Assembly: GCA_900552775.1 (NCBI GenBank)
Contig: USAP01000129.1
Coordinates: forward strand, 1 to 5,069
Source of the DNA: an uncultured Eubacteriales bacterium
GTDB lineage: Bacteria; Bacillota; Clostridia; UMGS1883; UMGS1540
DNA: 5,069 nucleotides
Direction: 5' to 3'
The notes beneath the pieces were generated by a model. That model saw only the letters and a program-made list of their open reading frames with translations. It had not been told where the DNA came from and did no database searches. Below, piece after piece: positions 1 to 5,069 of this stretch (position 1 is its first letter; every line of letters starts with the position of its first letter). Position numbers and translations under genes: made by a program.

Positions 1-2
1 AT

Positions 3-290
3 TATCGGGGCGGTTGCGAAGTTTCGAAAACTATCGTTTTCTACTACAGAAAAACAAAAAGAAACAAAAACCGCCTTGGTCTTACCGTGAGCAAAAAAAT
101 AGGAAATGCGGTTGTAAGAAACCGCATTAAGAGACTTTTGCGCGAAAATTACAGAATACGGGAAGAAGGCATAGTAAACGGTGCCGAAATTGTAATGGTT
201 GCAAGAAGCCGCGCAAAAGAGAAGGATTTCTTCGAAATAGGAAAAGATATGGACTTTTTGCTCAAAAAATGCGGTTTACTTGTTAAATGA
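3..290 (+). CDS. rnpA: Ribonuclease P protein component, 5'-truncated by the window edge
   Basis: RnpA is the protein subunit of RNase P. It binds the catalytic RNA (rnpB) and the 5' leader of precursor tRNA in the cytoplasm and helps remove the leader. The frame is open from base 3 with no start codon, giving 95 visible residues against a usual 110-120, so roughly 20 N-terminal residues lie outside the window. The conserved core is visible: RLGLTVSKKIGNAVVRNR, then IKRLLRE, with the RNA-binding RNR motif encoded at 117-125. A later segment, GAEIVMVARSRA, matches the usual beta-strand near the C-terminus. The GTG at 87 is the internal valine of LTVSKK and is not a start, because conserved residues (RNKNRLGLT) precede it in frame. 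The stop overlaps the yidD start by ATGA. Family identity is very secure. Confidence 0.96.
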   Translation, partial: YRGGCEVSKTIVFYYRKTKRNKNRLGLTVSKKIGNAVVRNRIKRLLRENYRIREEGIVNGAEIVMVARSRAKEKDFFEIGKDMDFLLKKCGLLVK

Positions 291-496
291 AAAGTTTTTT
301 ATTGAAAATTATAGAATTTTACAGAAAAAAAATTTCTCCGTATAAAAAACCGTGCTGCAGGTATATTCCAACGTGCTCGGAATATGCGGCTCTGGCAATA
401 AAAAAATACGGAGCTTTAAAGGGCGGTTTTTTGGCTTTAATAAGAATTTTAAAGTGCAATCCCTTATTTAAAGGCGGATATGACCCGCTGAAATGA
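287..496 (+). CDS. yidD: Membrane protein insertion efficiency factor YidD
   Basis: YidD is a small, membrane-associated protein, probably held at the inner face by an N-terminal amphipathic helix. It is thought to assist YidC-dependent membrane protein insertion. The 69 residues match the usual size (about 70-85). The family signature is complete: YRKKISPYKKPCCRYIPTCS at residues 12-31, then EYA, a helix with AIKKYGALKGG, and RILKCNPLFKGGYDP near the end. The conserved cysteines are C24, C30 and C57. The ATG overlaps the rnpA stop (ATGA, 287-290), and no clear Shine-Dalgarno sequence lies upstream, so translation probably depends on coupling to rnpA. yidC follows 10 bp downstream, as expected for a functional partner. 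The start is well supported because it places MKSFLLKIIEFYRK at the usual N-terminus. Confidence 0.96.
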   Translation: MKSFLLKIIEFYRKKISPYKKPCCRYIPTCSEYAALAIKKYGALKGGFLALIRILKCNPLFKGGYDPLK

Positions 497-497
497 T

Positions 498-502
498 GGA
501 GG
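498..502 (+). promoter_or_regulatory. Ribosome binding site of yidC
   Basis: GGAGG lies immediately after the yidD stop, with a short 4-base spacer (TATT) to the yidC ATG at 507. It is a full match to the anti-Shine-Dalgarno core and fixes the yidC start. Confidence 0.85.
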
Positions 503-506
503 TATT

Positions 507-1328
507 ATGACTTCAATAGCGAAAGCTCTTGGATTTATTATCGACTTGATTTATTCGTGGATACCTAATTACGGTGTAGCAATTATTTTCTTTACACTTA
601 TTGTGAGACTTGTATTACTTCCGCTGAATATTAAACAGCAAAAATCGATGATTAAAATGCAGAAGATTAATCCGCTTCTGGCAAAAATACAGGAAAAGTA
701 TAAAAACGACAAAGATAAAGCGGCTCAGGAAACAATGAAGCTGTATAAAGAGTATAAAATAAGCCCGTTTTCGGGGTGTCTGCCTCTTCTTATTCAGTTT
801 CCGATTCTGATTGCCTTGATCTGGGTTATTTATGACCCGGCAAAATATATGTTCGGTGTTGACACTTCAACACTTTTTGCGGATGTTGCAAGAAATAATC
901 TCACATTAGCAAGACTTCAGTATGCGGTTGACGCATGCGGACTTAATGCTAATTTTCTCGGTATAAATCTGGTTGCCATTCCGGATTTCAGATCCGTAAC
1001 AACATTATGGATTTTCCCGATTCTTTCAACCGTTGCAACATATGTGTCGGGAAAAATAACACAGGCGCAGCAGGGCGCTTCGCCGAATACGGATGCCGGC
1101 TCTCAGGCAGCTCAGACAAGCAGGATGATGACTACCGTAATGCCTCTTATGACATTGTTTTTCACATTTACAATGCCTGTTGCGGCGTCGTTTTATTGGT
1201 TTATAAGCAGTGCTGTTCAGATTTTACAGACGCTTGTTTTAAAAGTAATTATTAAGGTAGATGATATACCCTTAAATGATGGAGGAACGTGGCATGAAAG
1301 AAACAGTAAAAAAAGGAAAAACGGTTGA
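507..1328 (+). CDS. yidC: Membrane protein insertase YidC/SpoIIIJ/Oxa1 family
   Basis: YidC inserts and folds membrane proteins in the cytoplasmic membrane, alone or with SecYEG. The 273 residues fit the short Gram-positive form, which lacks the large periplasmic domain of proteobacteria. Hydrophobic segments lie at about residues 22-41, 91-110, 165-182, 208-225 and 227-247, consistent with five membrane passes. The first carries R34 in FFTLIVRLVLLPL, matching the conserved groove arginine of the family. It is followed by the charged cytoplasmic hairpin (about 42-85, KQQKSMIKMQKINPLLAKIQ) and the CLPLLIQFPI motif. MMTTVMPLM and FYWFISSAVQILQ mark the last two helices. I see no lipobox cysteine at the N-terminus, unlike Bacillus SpoIIIJ. 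The last ~17 residues (NDGGTWHERNSKKRKNG) are read out of frame over the jag ribosome binding site and start, so the natural C-terminus is uncertain. A basic tail is typical of the family. Confidence 0.95.
   Translation: MTSIAKALGFIIDLIYSWIPNYGVAIIFFTLIVRLVLLPLNIKQQKSMIKMQKINPLLAKIQEKYKNDKDKAAQETMKLYKEYKISPFSGCLPLLIQFPILIALIWVIYDPAKYMFGVDTSTLFADVARNNLTLARLQYAVDACGLNANFLGINLVAIPDFRSVTTLWIFPILSTVATYVSGKITQAQQGASPNTDAGSQAAQTSRMMTTVMPLMTLFFTFTMPVAASFYWFISSAVQILQTLVLKVIIKVDDIPLNDGGTWHERNSKKRKNG
1281..1286 (+). promoter_or_regulatory. Ribosome binding site that decides the jag start
   Basis: GGAGGA sits 7-8 bases before the ATG at 1294. In-frame ATGs at 1276 and 1279 lie before or overlap this site and cannot use it, so 1294 is the likely start. 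The site lies inside the yidC reading frame. Confidence 0.85.
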
Positions 1329-1917
1329 TGACGCTGTTGAAGCGGCTTTGGCTGAACTCGGCGTCGGAAAAGACGATGTTGAGATAACGGTTCTTACGGA
1401 AGGAAATAAAGGACTTTTCGGTCTGGGAAGCAAAGAAGCTGAAGTTAAAGTAACGGTTATTGAAAAATCTTCAGAAGAAATAGCGCGTGACTTTTTAAAC
1501 ACGGTTTTGGAAGGGATAGGTCTTGAAGCTTCCGTTGATATTTCCACGGATGAGGAAAGAATGAATATTGAAATTTCCGGTGAATCCATGGGAGTAATAA
1601 TAGGCAGAAGAGGAGAAACTCTTTCGGCACTTCAGTATCTTACAAGTCTTGTTGTAAACAGAAAGACGGAAGGATACACAAAGATATCAATAGATACTGA
1701 AAATTACAAGAAAAAAAGAGAAGAATCTCTTATAAAGCTTGCAAACAAAACTGCCGAAAAAGTAATAAAATACAGAAGAAACATCACTCTCGATCCGATG
1801 AATCCCTACGAGAGACGTATTGTTCACTCATCCCTTCAGGGTAATGATAAAATAAGCACATTCAGTACAGGGGACGAGCCGATGAGACGTGTTGTTGTCG
1901 CACTTAAGAAAAATTAG
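1294..1917 (+). CDS. jag: RNA-binding protein Jag/KhpB (Jag_N-KH-R3H)
   Basis: Jag (KhpB, EloR) is a cytoplasmic RNA-binding protein. In streptococci and lactobacilli it works with KhpA and affects cell elongation, and its gene commonly follows yidC. From the ATG at 1294 the protein has 207 residues. An N-terminal Jag_N domain occupies about residues 1-55, opening with KGKTVDDAVEAALAELG and ending with the NKGLFGLGSKEA motif at 38-49. A type II KH domain follows, with its GxxG loop in IIGRRGETLSALQYL (G104-R-R-G107). A C-terminal R3H domain (about 145-205) contains the RxxxH signature, R174 to H178 in PYERRIVHSS, and ends near EPMRRVVV. Starting at 1276 would add six residues (MMEERG) and ignore the ribosome binding site. 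The gene overlaps the yidC frame by 35 bp and ends 104 bp before mnmE. Confidence 0.95.
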   Translation: MKETVKKGKTVDDAVEAALAELGVGKDDVEITVLTEGNKGLFGLGSKEAEVKVTVIEKSSEEIARDFLNTVLEGIGLEASVDISTDEERMNIEISGESMGVIIGRRGETLSALQYLTSLVVNRKTEGYTKISIDTENYKKKREESLIKLANKTAEKVIKYRRNITLDPMNPYERRIVHSSLQGNDKISTFSTGDEPMRRVVVALKKN

Positions 1918-1925
1918 TTTATAAT
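1895..1925 (+). promoter_or_regulatory. Candidate promoter upstream of mnmE
   Basis: A perfect TATAAT hexamer lies at 1920-1925, just past the jag stop. The best upstream partner is TTGTCG at 1895-1900, which matches 4 of 6 bases of the -35 consensus but with a long 19-base spacer. Transcription would start near 1932, just before the hairpin at 1937-1985. TATAAT is easily found by chance in A/T-rich DNA, so support is modest. Confidence 0.3.
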
Positions 1926-1936
1926 AACGGCATGTC

Positions 1937-1993
1937 GGGGCTGCTGCAAATTTTGTGTAACTGTGTTATGCTTTGCAGCGGTCCCTGTTTTTT
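1937..1993 (+). terminator. Hairpin with T-tract: intrinsic terminator or attenuator
   Basis: Bases 1937-1950 (GGGGCTGCTGCAAA) pair with 1972-1985 over 14 continuous pairs, two of them G-U. After a TTTT bulge (1951-1954) the stem continues as 1955-1961 with 1965-1971, closed by a 3-base TGT loop. Six T follow at 1988-1993, two bases after the stem. This resembles a Rho-independent terminator lying between jag and mnmE. If the TATAAT at 1920 is active, the hairpin would instead sit in the mnmE leader and could act as an attenuator. The pairing is read directly; the function is inferred. Confidence 0.6.
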
Positions 1994-2001
1994 GAAAAAA
2001 T

Positions 2002-2025
2002 ATGAGTTCGGGTGAAAAAATATGA
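2002..2025 (+). CDS. Seven-codon mini-ORF before mnmE (possible leader peptide)
   Basis: The first copy of the duplicated start region opens a frame encoding MSSGEKI and ends in TGA at 2023-2025, which overlaps the mnmE ATG as ATGA. Its first three residues match those of MnmE. No ribosome binding site precedes it (only T and A runs), so it is probably poorly translated or not at all. If translated, it would be stop-start coupled to mnmE. It may simply be a by-product of the 20-bp duplication. Confidence 0.2.
   Translation: MSSGEKI
2010..2015 (+). promoter_or_regulatory. Ribosome binding site of mnmE
   Basis: GGGTGA lies 6 bases before the ATG at 2022. It resembles the GGTGA part of the extended AAAGGAGGTGA consensus and is weaker than the GGAGG sites of yidC and jag. 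It sits between the two copies of the direct repeat. Confidence 0.6.
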
Positions 2026-3368
2026 GTTCTGCTACAATTGCGGCAGTTGCAACCGCTCACGGAACGGGCGGAGTTGCGGTTATCAGAGTCAGCGGCGAAG
2101 ACGCCGCAAAAATCTGCGATAGAATTTTTAAAGGAAAAAATAAGCTTTCCGAATCTGTTCCCTATATGATGCAATACGGAAAGATTATATATGACGGTGA
2201 ACTTATAGATAAAGTTCTTGCCGTATATATGAAAGCTCCTCATTCTTTTACGGGGGAAAACACGGTTGAAATAAACTGCCATGGCGGTGTTCTCGTTACA
2301 CAAAAAGTTCTTGAAGCCGTTATTCTTTCGGGAGCAAGATATGCAATGCCCGGAGAATTTACGAAAAGAGCATTTTTAAACGGAAAACTTGATTTAACTC
2401 AGGCAGAAGCGGTGGCGGATCTTATAGACGCGGAGACAAACAACGCTCTTTATGAAGCCGTAAACAGAATGGACGGACTTTTATCAAAAAAAATAAATAA
2501 AATAAGAGAAGAAATTCTGGATATTGCGGCACAAATTCTTGTTGTTGCAGATTATCCGGAAGAAGATATAGATTTTAAAAAGAAAAACGAGTTTCTTTCC
2601 ATGATAGAATCCGCACACTCGGAAATTGAAAATCTTCTTGTAACGGCAAAAGAAGGCAAGTATTTAAAAGACGGAATAACTTGCGCCATTGTCGGCAGAC
2701 CCAACACCGGAAAATCCTCTCTTCTTAACGCTCTTTCGGGCGAAAACCGTGCAATTGTCACGGATATAGAGGGGACAACAAGAGATGCAATAGAAGTTAA
2801 AACCGTTATGGACGGAGTTGCGGTTATCCTGTGTGACACGGCAGGAATACGCGAAAACGGTGAAAAAATAGAAAAAATCGGGATAGAAAAATCCCTTGAC
2901 TATATAAAAAAATCCGATATATGCCTTGCTCTTTTTGACGGAGGGAATATAACGGAAAATGACAAAGAAATTTTGGAACTTGTAAAAGATAAAAAACATA
3001 TTCTTGTTTTTAACAAGAATGACTTAAATCCGTGCGGCTACAGCGGAAATTCGGATTATATCAGTGTTTCGGCAAAAACGGGAGACGGACTCCCGGCACT
3101 TTCAAAAAGAATTGTTGAGAAAGTAACCGACGGAGCCGTTTATTCGGCTAAAAAAGCAATGATAACGAATCTGAGACAAAAAGAAGCTTTGTCTTTGGCT
3201 TCTTCAAATTTAAACGGAGCGGAAGAAACTTTAAAAAACGGTTTTCCGGTAGATCTTGTTGCGTCCGATCTTGAAAATGCGGCATTCGCATTGGGAGAAA
3301 TAACAGGAATTACGGTGACGGACGAAATTGTGGATAAAATTTTCAGTAAATTTTGCCTCGGAAAGTAG
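2022..3368 (+). CDS. mnmE: tRNA modification GTPase MnmE (TrmE)
   Basis: MnmE is a dimeric, potassium-activated GTPase. With MnmG it installs the carboxymethylaminomethyl group on wobble uridine 34 of certain tRNAs, using a one-carbon unit from a folate. The 448 residues match the family (about 450-460). The N-terminal folate-binding domain (1-~119) shows TIAAVATAHGTGGVAVIRVSG and SFTGENTVEINCHGG. The helical domain begins with PGEFTKRAFLNGKLDLTQAE at 110-129. The inserted G domain carries G1 GRPNTGKS (225-232), the EGTTRD switch (250-255), DTAG (272-275), NKND (331-334) and SAK (350-352). The C-terminal FCLGK (444-448) retains the catalytic cysteine C445. An in-frame TGA at 2013 lies just upstream, so the ATG at 2022 is the only plausible start. 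mnmG follows after 27 bp. All key residues are present. Confidence 0.98.
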   Translation: MSSATIAAVATAHGTGGVAVIRVSGEDAAKICDRIFKGKNKLSESVPYMMQYGKIIYDGELIDKVLAVYMKAPHSFTGENTVEINCHGGVLVTQKVLEAVILSGARYAMPGEFTKRAFLNGKLDLTQAEAVADLIDAETNNALYEAVNRMDGLLSKKINKIREEILDIAAQILVVADYPEEDIDFKKKNEFLSMIESAHSEIENLLVTAKEGKYLKDGITCAIVGRPNTGKSSLLNALSGENRAIVTDIEGTTRDAIEVKTVMDGVAVILCDTAGIRENGEKIEKIGIEKSLDYIKKSDICLALFDGGNITENDKEILELVKDKKHILVFNKNDLNPCGYSGNSDYISVSAKTGDGLPALSKRIVEKVTDGAVYSAKKAMITNLRQKEALSLASSNLNGAEETLKNGFPVDLVASDLENAAFALGEITGITVTDEIVDKIFSKFCLGK

Positions 3369-3380
3369 TTTTTTAGATTG

Positions 3381-3386
3381 AAGGGA
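3381..3386 (+). promoter_or_regulatory. Ribosome binding site of mnmG
   Basis: AAGGGA lies 9 bases before the ATG at 3396. An in-frame TAA at 3390-3392 excludes any longer N-terminus. The 27-bp mnmE-mnmG gap shows no hairpin, consistent with one transcript for both genes. Confidence 0.65.
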
Positions 3387-3395
3387 ATGTAACTT

Positions 3396-5000
3396 ATGGA
3401 ATACTTTGGCGGTGAATATGACGTTGTTGTAATAGGGGGAGGGCATGCAGGCTGCGAAGCGGGCTGCGCTGCGGCAAAACTCGGAATGAAAACGGCTTTG
3501 TTCACCATTTCACTTGATGCTGTGGGAAACATGGCATGTAATCCCAATATAGGAGGAAGCGCAAAGGGACATCTTGTGCGCGAAATTGATGCACTCGGCG
3601 GAATAATGGGAAAAGCTGCCGATAAAACCTTTATACAGTCGCGTACATTAAACAAAGGAAAAGGACCTGCTGTATGGTCTTTACGTGCCCAGACTGACAG
3701 ATGGGCATACAGAAATGAAATTAAAAGAATTATTGAATATACGGAAAACCTTGATGTAAGACAATCTGAAATTGTCGAGATTCTTTTTGATGAAAACCGT
3801 CATGTAACAGGTGTTAAAACAGAAAACGGCGCAATTATCAAAGCGCGTGCGGTTGTGGTTGCCACGGGAACATACCTCGGAGGTAAAGTTATAACGGGCG
3901 AAAATATCCGTCCCGGAGGTCCGGACGGTATGCTTCCGGCTTCAAAACTTACATCTTCTCTTTTGAAAAACGGAATTGAAATTGTTCGTTTTAAGACAGG
4001 AACGCCGCCACGTATCAGCGGAAAAACAGTTGATTTTTCCGTTATGGAACCTCAGTACGGAGATGAAAAGATTGTTCCGTTCTCATTTGAAGCCGAGGGT
4101 ACATTTGAAAATAAAGTATGCTGTTATCTTACGTATACTAACCAAAAAACGCATGAAATAATAAGACAAAACCTTCACAGAGCGCCCCTTTTTTCCGGAG
4201 TTATTGAAGGTGTGGGCCCGAGATACTGTCCCTCAATAGAGGATAAGGTTGTGCGTTTTGCAGATAAAGAAAGACATCAGATTTTCATTGAACCCATGGG
4301 TCTTAATTCCGATGAAATGTATGTACAGGGGCTTTCAAGTTCTATGCCGGAGGATATTCAGATTCAGATGCTTCATTCGATAAAAGGTCTTGAAAACTGC
4401 AAAATTATGAGAACCGCATATGCAATCGAATATGACTGCATAAATCCTCTCCAGCTTAAGAGTTCGCTTGAATTTAAAGAATACGGCGGTCTTTTCGGAG
4501 CTGGTCAGTTTAACGGAAGTTCCGGCTATGAAGAAGCTGCCTCTCAGGGACTTATGGCAGGAATTAATGCGGCTCTGCTTCTTAAGGGGGAAGAACCTTT
4601 TGTAATCGGCAGAGATGAGGGATATATAGGTGTTCTAATAGATGACCTTGTAACAAAAGGTACAAATGAGCCTTACAGAATGATGACGTCCCGCTCGGAA
4701 TACCGCCTGCTTTTAAGACAGGATAATGCAGATGAAAGACTCACTCCTAAGGGACATAAAATCGGAATGATTTCCGATGAGCGTTTTGAAAAATTCACCG
4801 ATAAAATGAACAGTATAGATAAAGAAATTCACAGACTTTCTAAAACATCTGTTCCTCCAAGCGATAAACTTAACGAAATTCTGAAAAAATGTGATACGGA
4901 GCCTGTATCCACGGGAATCAGACTTTCTGATTTACTCAGACGCCCTCAGGTTACATATGATGATCTCGAACCTGTAGATACAACAAGACCTAACAGATAG
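3396..5000 (+). CDS. mnmG: tRNA U34 modification enzyme MnmG (GidA), C-terminally truncated
   Basis: MnmG is the FAD- and NADH-dependent partner of MnmE in forming cmnm5U34 in tRNA. The N-terminal FAD-binding motif is VVVIGGGHAGCEAG (GxGxxG at G14-G16-G19). It is followed by CNPNIGGSAKGHLVREIDALGG with C48, corresponding to the conserved C47 of the E. coli protein. Also present are VVVATGTYLGG (153-163), RFKTGTPPR (198-206), GPRYCPSIEDK with C278 (E. coli C277), and the long signature GRDEGYIGVLIDDLV...TSRSEYRLLLRQDNAD (405-446). LLRRPQVTYDDL (513-524) then leads to an early stop after RPNR. At 534 residues it lacks about 90 of the usual ~620-630, including the KYEGYI segment and the C-terminal helical domain (QASRISGVSPAD-type) that contacts MnmE. 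Such a protein would probably be inactive. The break lies 70 bp from the window end and may be a chimeric or erroneous contig end rather than biology. Confidence 0.95.
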   Translation: MEYFGGEYDVVVIGGGHAGCEAGCAAAKLGMKTALFTISLDAVGNMACNPNIGGSAKGHLVREIDALGGIMGKAADKTFIQSRTLNKGKGPAVWSLRAQTDRWAYRNEIKRIIEYTENLDVRQSEIVEILFDENRHVTGVKTENGAIIKARAVVVATGTYLGGKVITGENIRPGGPDGMLPASKLTSSLLKNGIEIVRFKTGTPPRISGKTVDFSVMEPQYGDEKIVPFSFEAEGTFENKVCCYLTYTNQKTHEIIRQNLHRAPLFSGVIEGVGPRYCPSIEDKVVRFADKERHQIFIEPMGLNSDEMYVQGLSSSMPEDIQIQMLHSIKGLENCKIMRTAYAIEYDCINPLQLKSSLEFKEYGGLFGAGQFNGSSGYEEAASQGLMAGINAALLLKGEEPFVIGRDEGYIGVLIDDLVTKGTNEPYRMMTSRSEYRLLLRQDNADERLTPKGHKIGMISDERFEKFTDKMNSIDKEIHRLSKTSVPPSDKLNEILKKCDTEPVSTGIRLSDLLRRPQVTYDDLEPVDTTRPNR

Positions 5001-5069
5001 TGAACTTGAACTTGCCAGCTTATGGCTCAGTCTTCGTCATCCTCTCTAACAGGGATGACATGCAGATTA
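4994..5069 (+). other. Terminal segment not resembling mnmG; possible fragment of another gene
   Basis: After the last clear MnmG residues, the only forward frame open to the window end starts at 4994. It contains NLPAYGSVFVIL followed by SNRDD. From memory, an LxLPxYGSVFVVF-like strand is common near the C-termini of some glycoside hydrolases with beta-sandwich domains (GH2- or GH106-like proteins). That would make this segment a piece of an unrelated gene joined to mnmG. About 25 residues is too short for a firm call. In the competing frame from 4993, the residues TDSELE would fit mnmG, so the exact junction is uncertain (about 4990-5014). No start codon or ribosome binding site can be assigned. 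Confidence 0.3.
5036..5059. repeat. Short inverted repeat near the window end
   Basis: GTCATCC at 5036-5042 is the reverse complement of GGATGAC at 5053-5059, giving a perfect 7-bp stem with a 10-base loop. There is no T-tract, so it is not a typical terminator. It may be chance or part of the foreign-looking terminal segment. Confidence 0.5.

Larger units (their letters stand above)
1993..2029 (+). repeat. 17-bp direct repeat duplicating the mnmE start region
   Basis: TGAAAAAATATGAGTTC occurs at 1993-2009 and again at 2013-2029, identical over 17 bp with a 20-bp period. Both copies contain ATGAGTTC, the first codons of mnmE. Only the second copy has a Shine-Dalgarno-like GGGTGA before it and leads into the conserved MnmE N-terminus. 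It appears to be a short tandem duplication. Confidence 0.9.

Noticed and set aside
1007..1255. Forward 82-codon frame inside yidC, cysteine-rich
   Set aside because: It lies wholly within yidC over its conserved last membrane helices, has no ribosome binding site and no recognisable domain. It is a shadow of yidC.
1272..1589. Minus-strand 105-codon frame over jag
   Set aside because: The serine-rich translation is the antisense of the lysine/glutamate-rich Jag_N domain, a common artefact.
1914..2303. Minus-strand 129-codon frame covering the jag-mnmE gap
   Set aside because: Most of it is antisense to the conserved MnmE N-terminus, and the cysteine/asparagine-rich product resembles no family I know.
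3366..3376. T-run after the mnmE stop as a terminator
   Set aside because: No stem precedes the T-run, and mnmG starts within 30 bp with its own ribosome binding site, so co-transcription is more likely.
3140..3655. Minus-strand 171-codon frame across the mnmE-mnmG junction
   Set aside because: It is antisense to conserved parts of both genes, including the FAD motif region, and the proline/serine/alanine-rich translation looks like a mirror of coding sequence. No start signal is visible.
3976..4161. Forward 61-codon frame inside mnmG
   Set aside because: It is out of frame within the conserved MnmG core (KTGTPPR region) and has no ribosome binding site.
5020..5069. Minus-strand tail of a convergent gene at the window end
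   Set aside because: Two reverse frames stay open for 13-15 codons and then stop, one with an acidic tail (VREDDED). The stretch is too short and has no recognisable motif.

Overview
The window is a single plus-strand gene cluster with the order rnpA (5'-truncated) - yidD - yidC - jag/khpB - mnmE - mnmG. This is the conserved block found next to the replication origin in many Firmicutes, where rpmH normally lies upstream and rsmG/parAB downstream. The A/T-rich composition, strong GGAGG-type ribosome binding sites, a Jag/KhpB protein and a short YidC without a lipoprotein signal suggest an anaerobic clostridium, possibly of the Oscillospiraceae/Ruminococcus type. That placement is inference; no rRNA or other strong lineage marker is present. 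The window starts inside rnpA and ends in sequence that does not look like mnmG, so it may be a complete short contig.

Layout: bases 3-290 hold the C-terminal 95 residues of RnpA, the RNase P protein. yidD (287-496) overlaps it by ATGA, and yidC (507-1328) follows after 10 bp. The yidC frame runs 35 bp past the likely jag start (1294-1917). A 104-bp gap (1918-2021) carries a perfect TATAAT hexamer, a long hairpin followed by six T, and a 17-bp direct repeat that duplicates the mnmE start codon region. mnmE (2022-3368) and mnmG (3396-5000) follow, 27 bp apart. No gene is supported on the minus strand.

The genes fall into three linked functions: tRNA 5'-end maturation (RnpA), membrane protein insertion (YidD, YidC) with the RNA-binding Jag often encoded beside YidC, and modification of the tRNA wobble uridine at position 34 by the MnmE-MnmG complex. 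All are housekeeping genes, and I see no phage, IS, CRISPR or defence system.

The unusual points are local. (1) The jag-mnmE gap may be a terminator or attenuator, followed by a tandem duplication that creates a 7-codon mini-ORF stop-start coupled to mnmE. (2) The yidC tail is read out of frame across the jag start. (3) mnmG stops about 90 residues short of the family length, and the last ~75 bp read better in another frame, as something resembling the C-terminus of a glycoside hydrolase. Point 3 looks more like a chimeric contig end or a rearrangement than a natural mnmG terminus. I did not find an undescribed multi-gene system.
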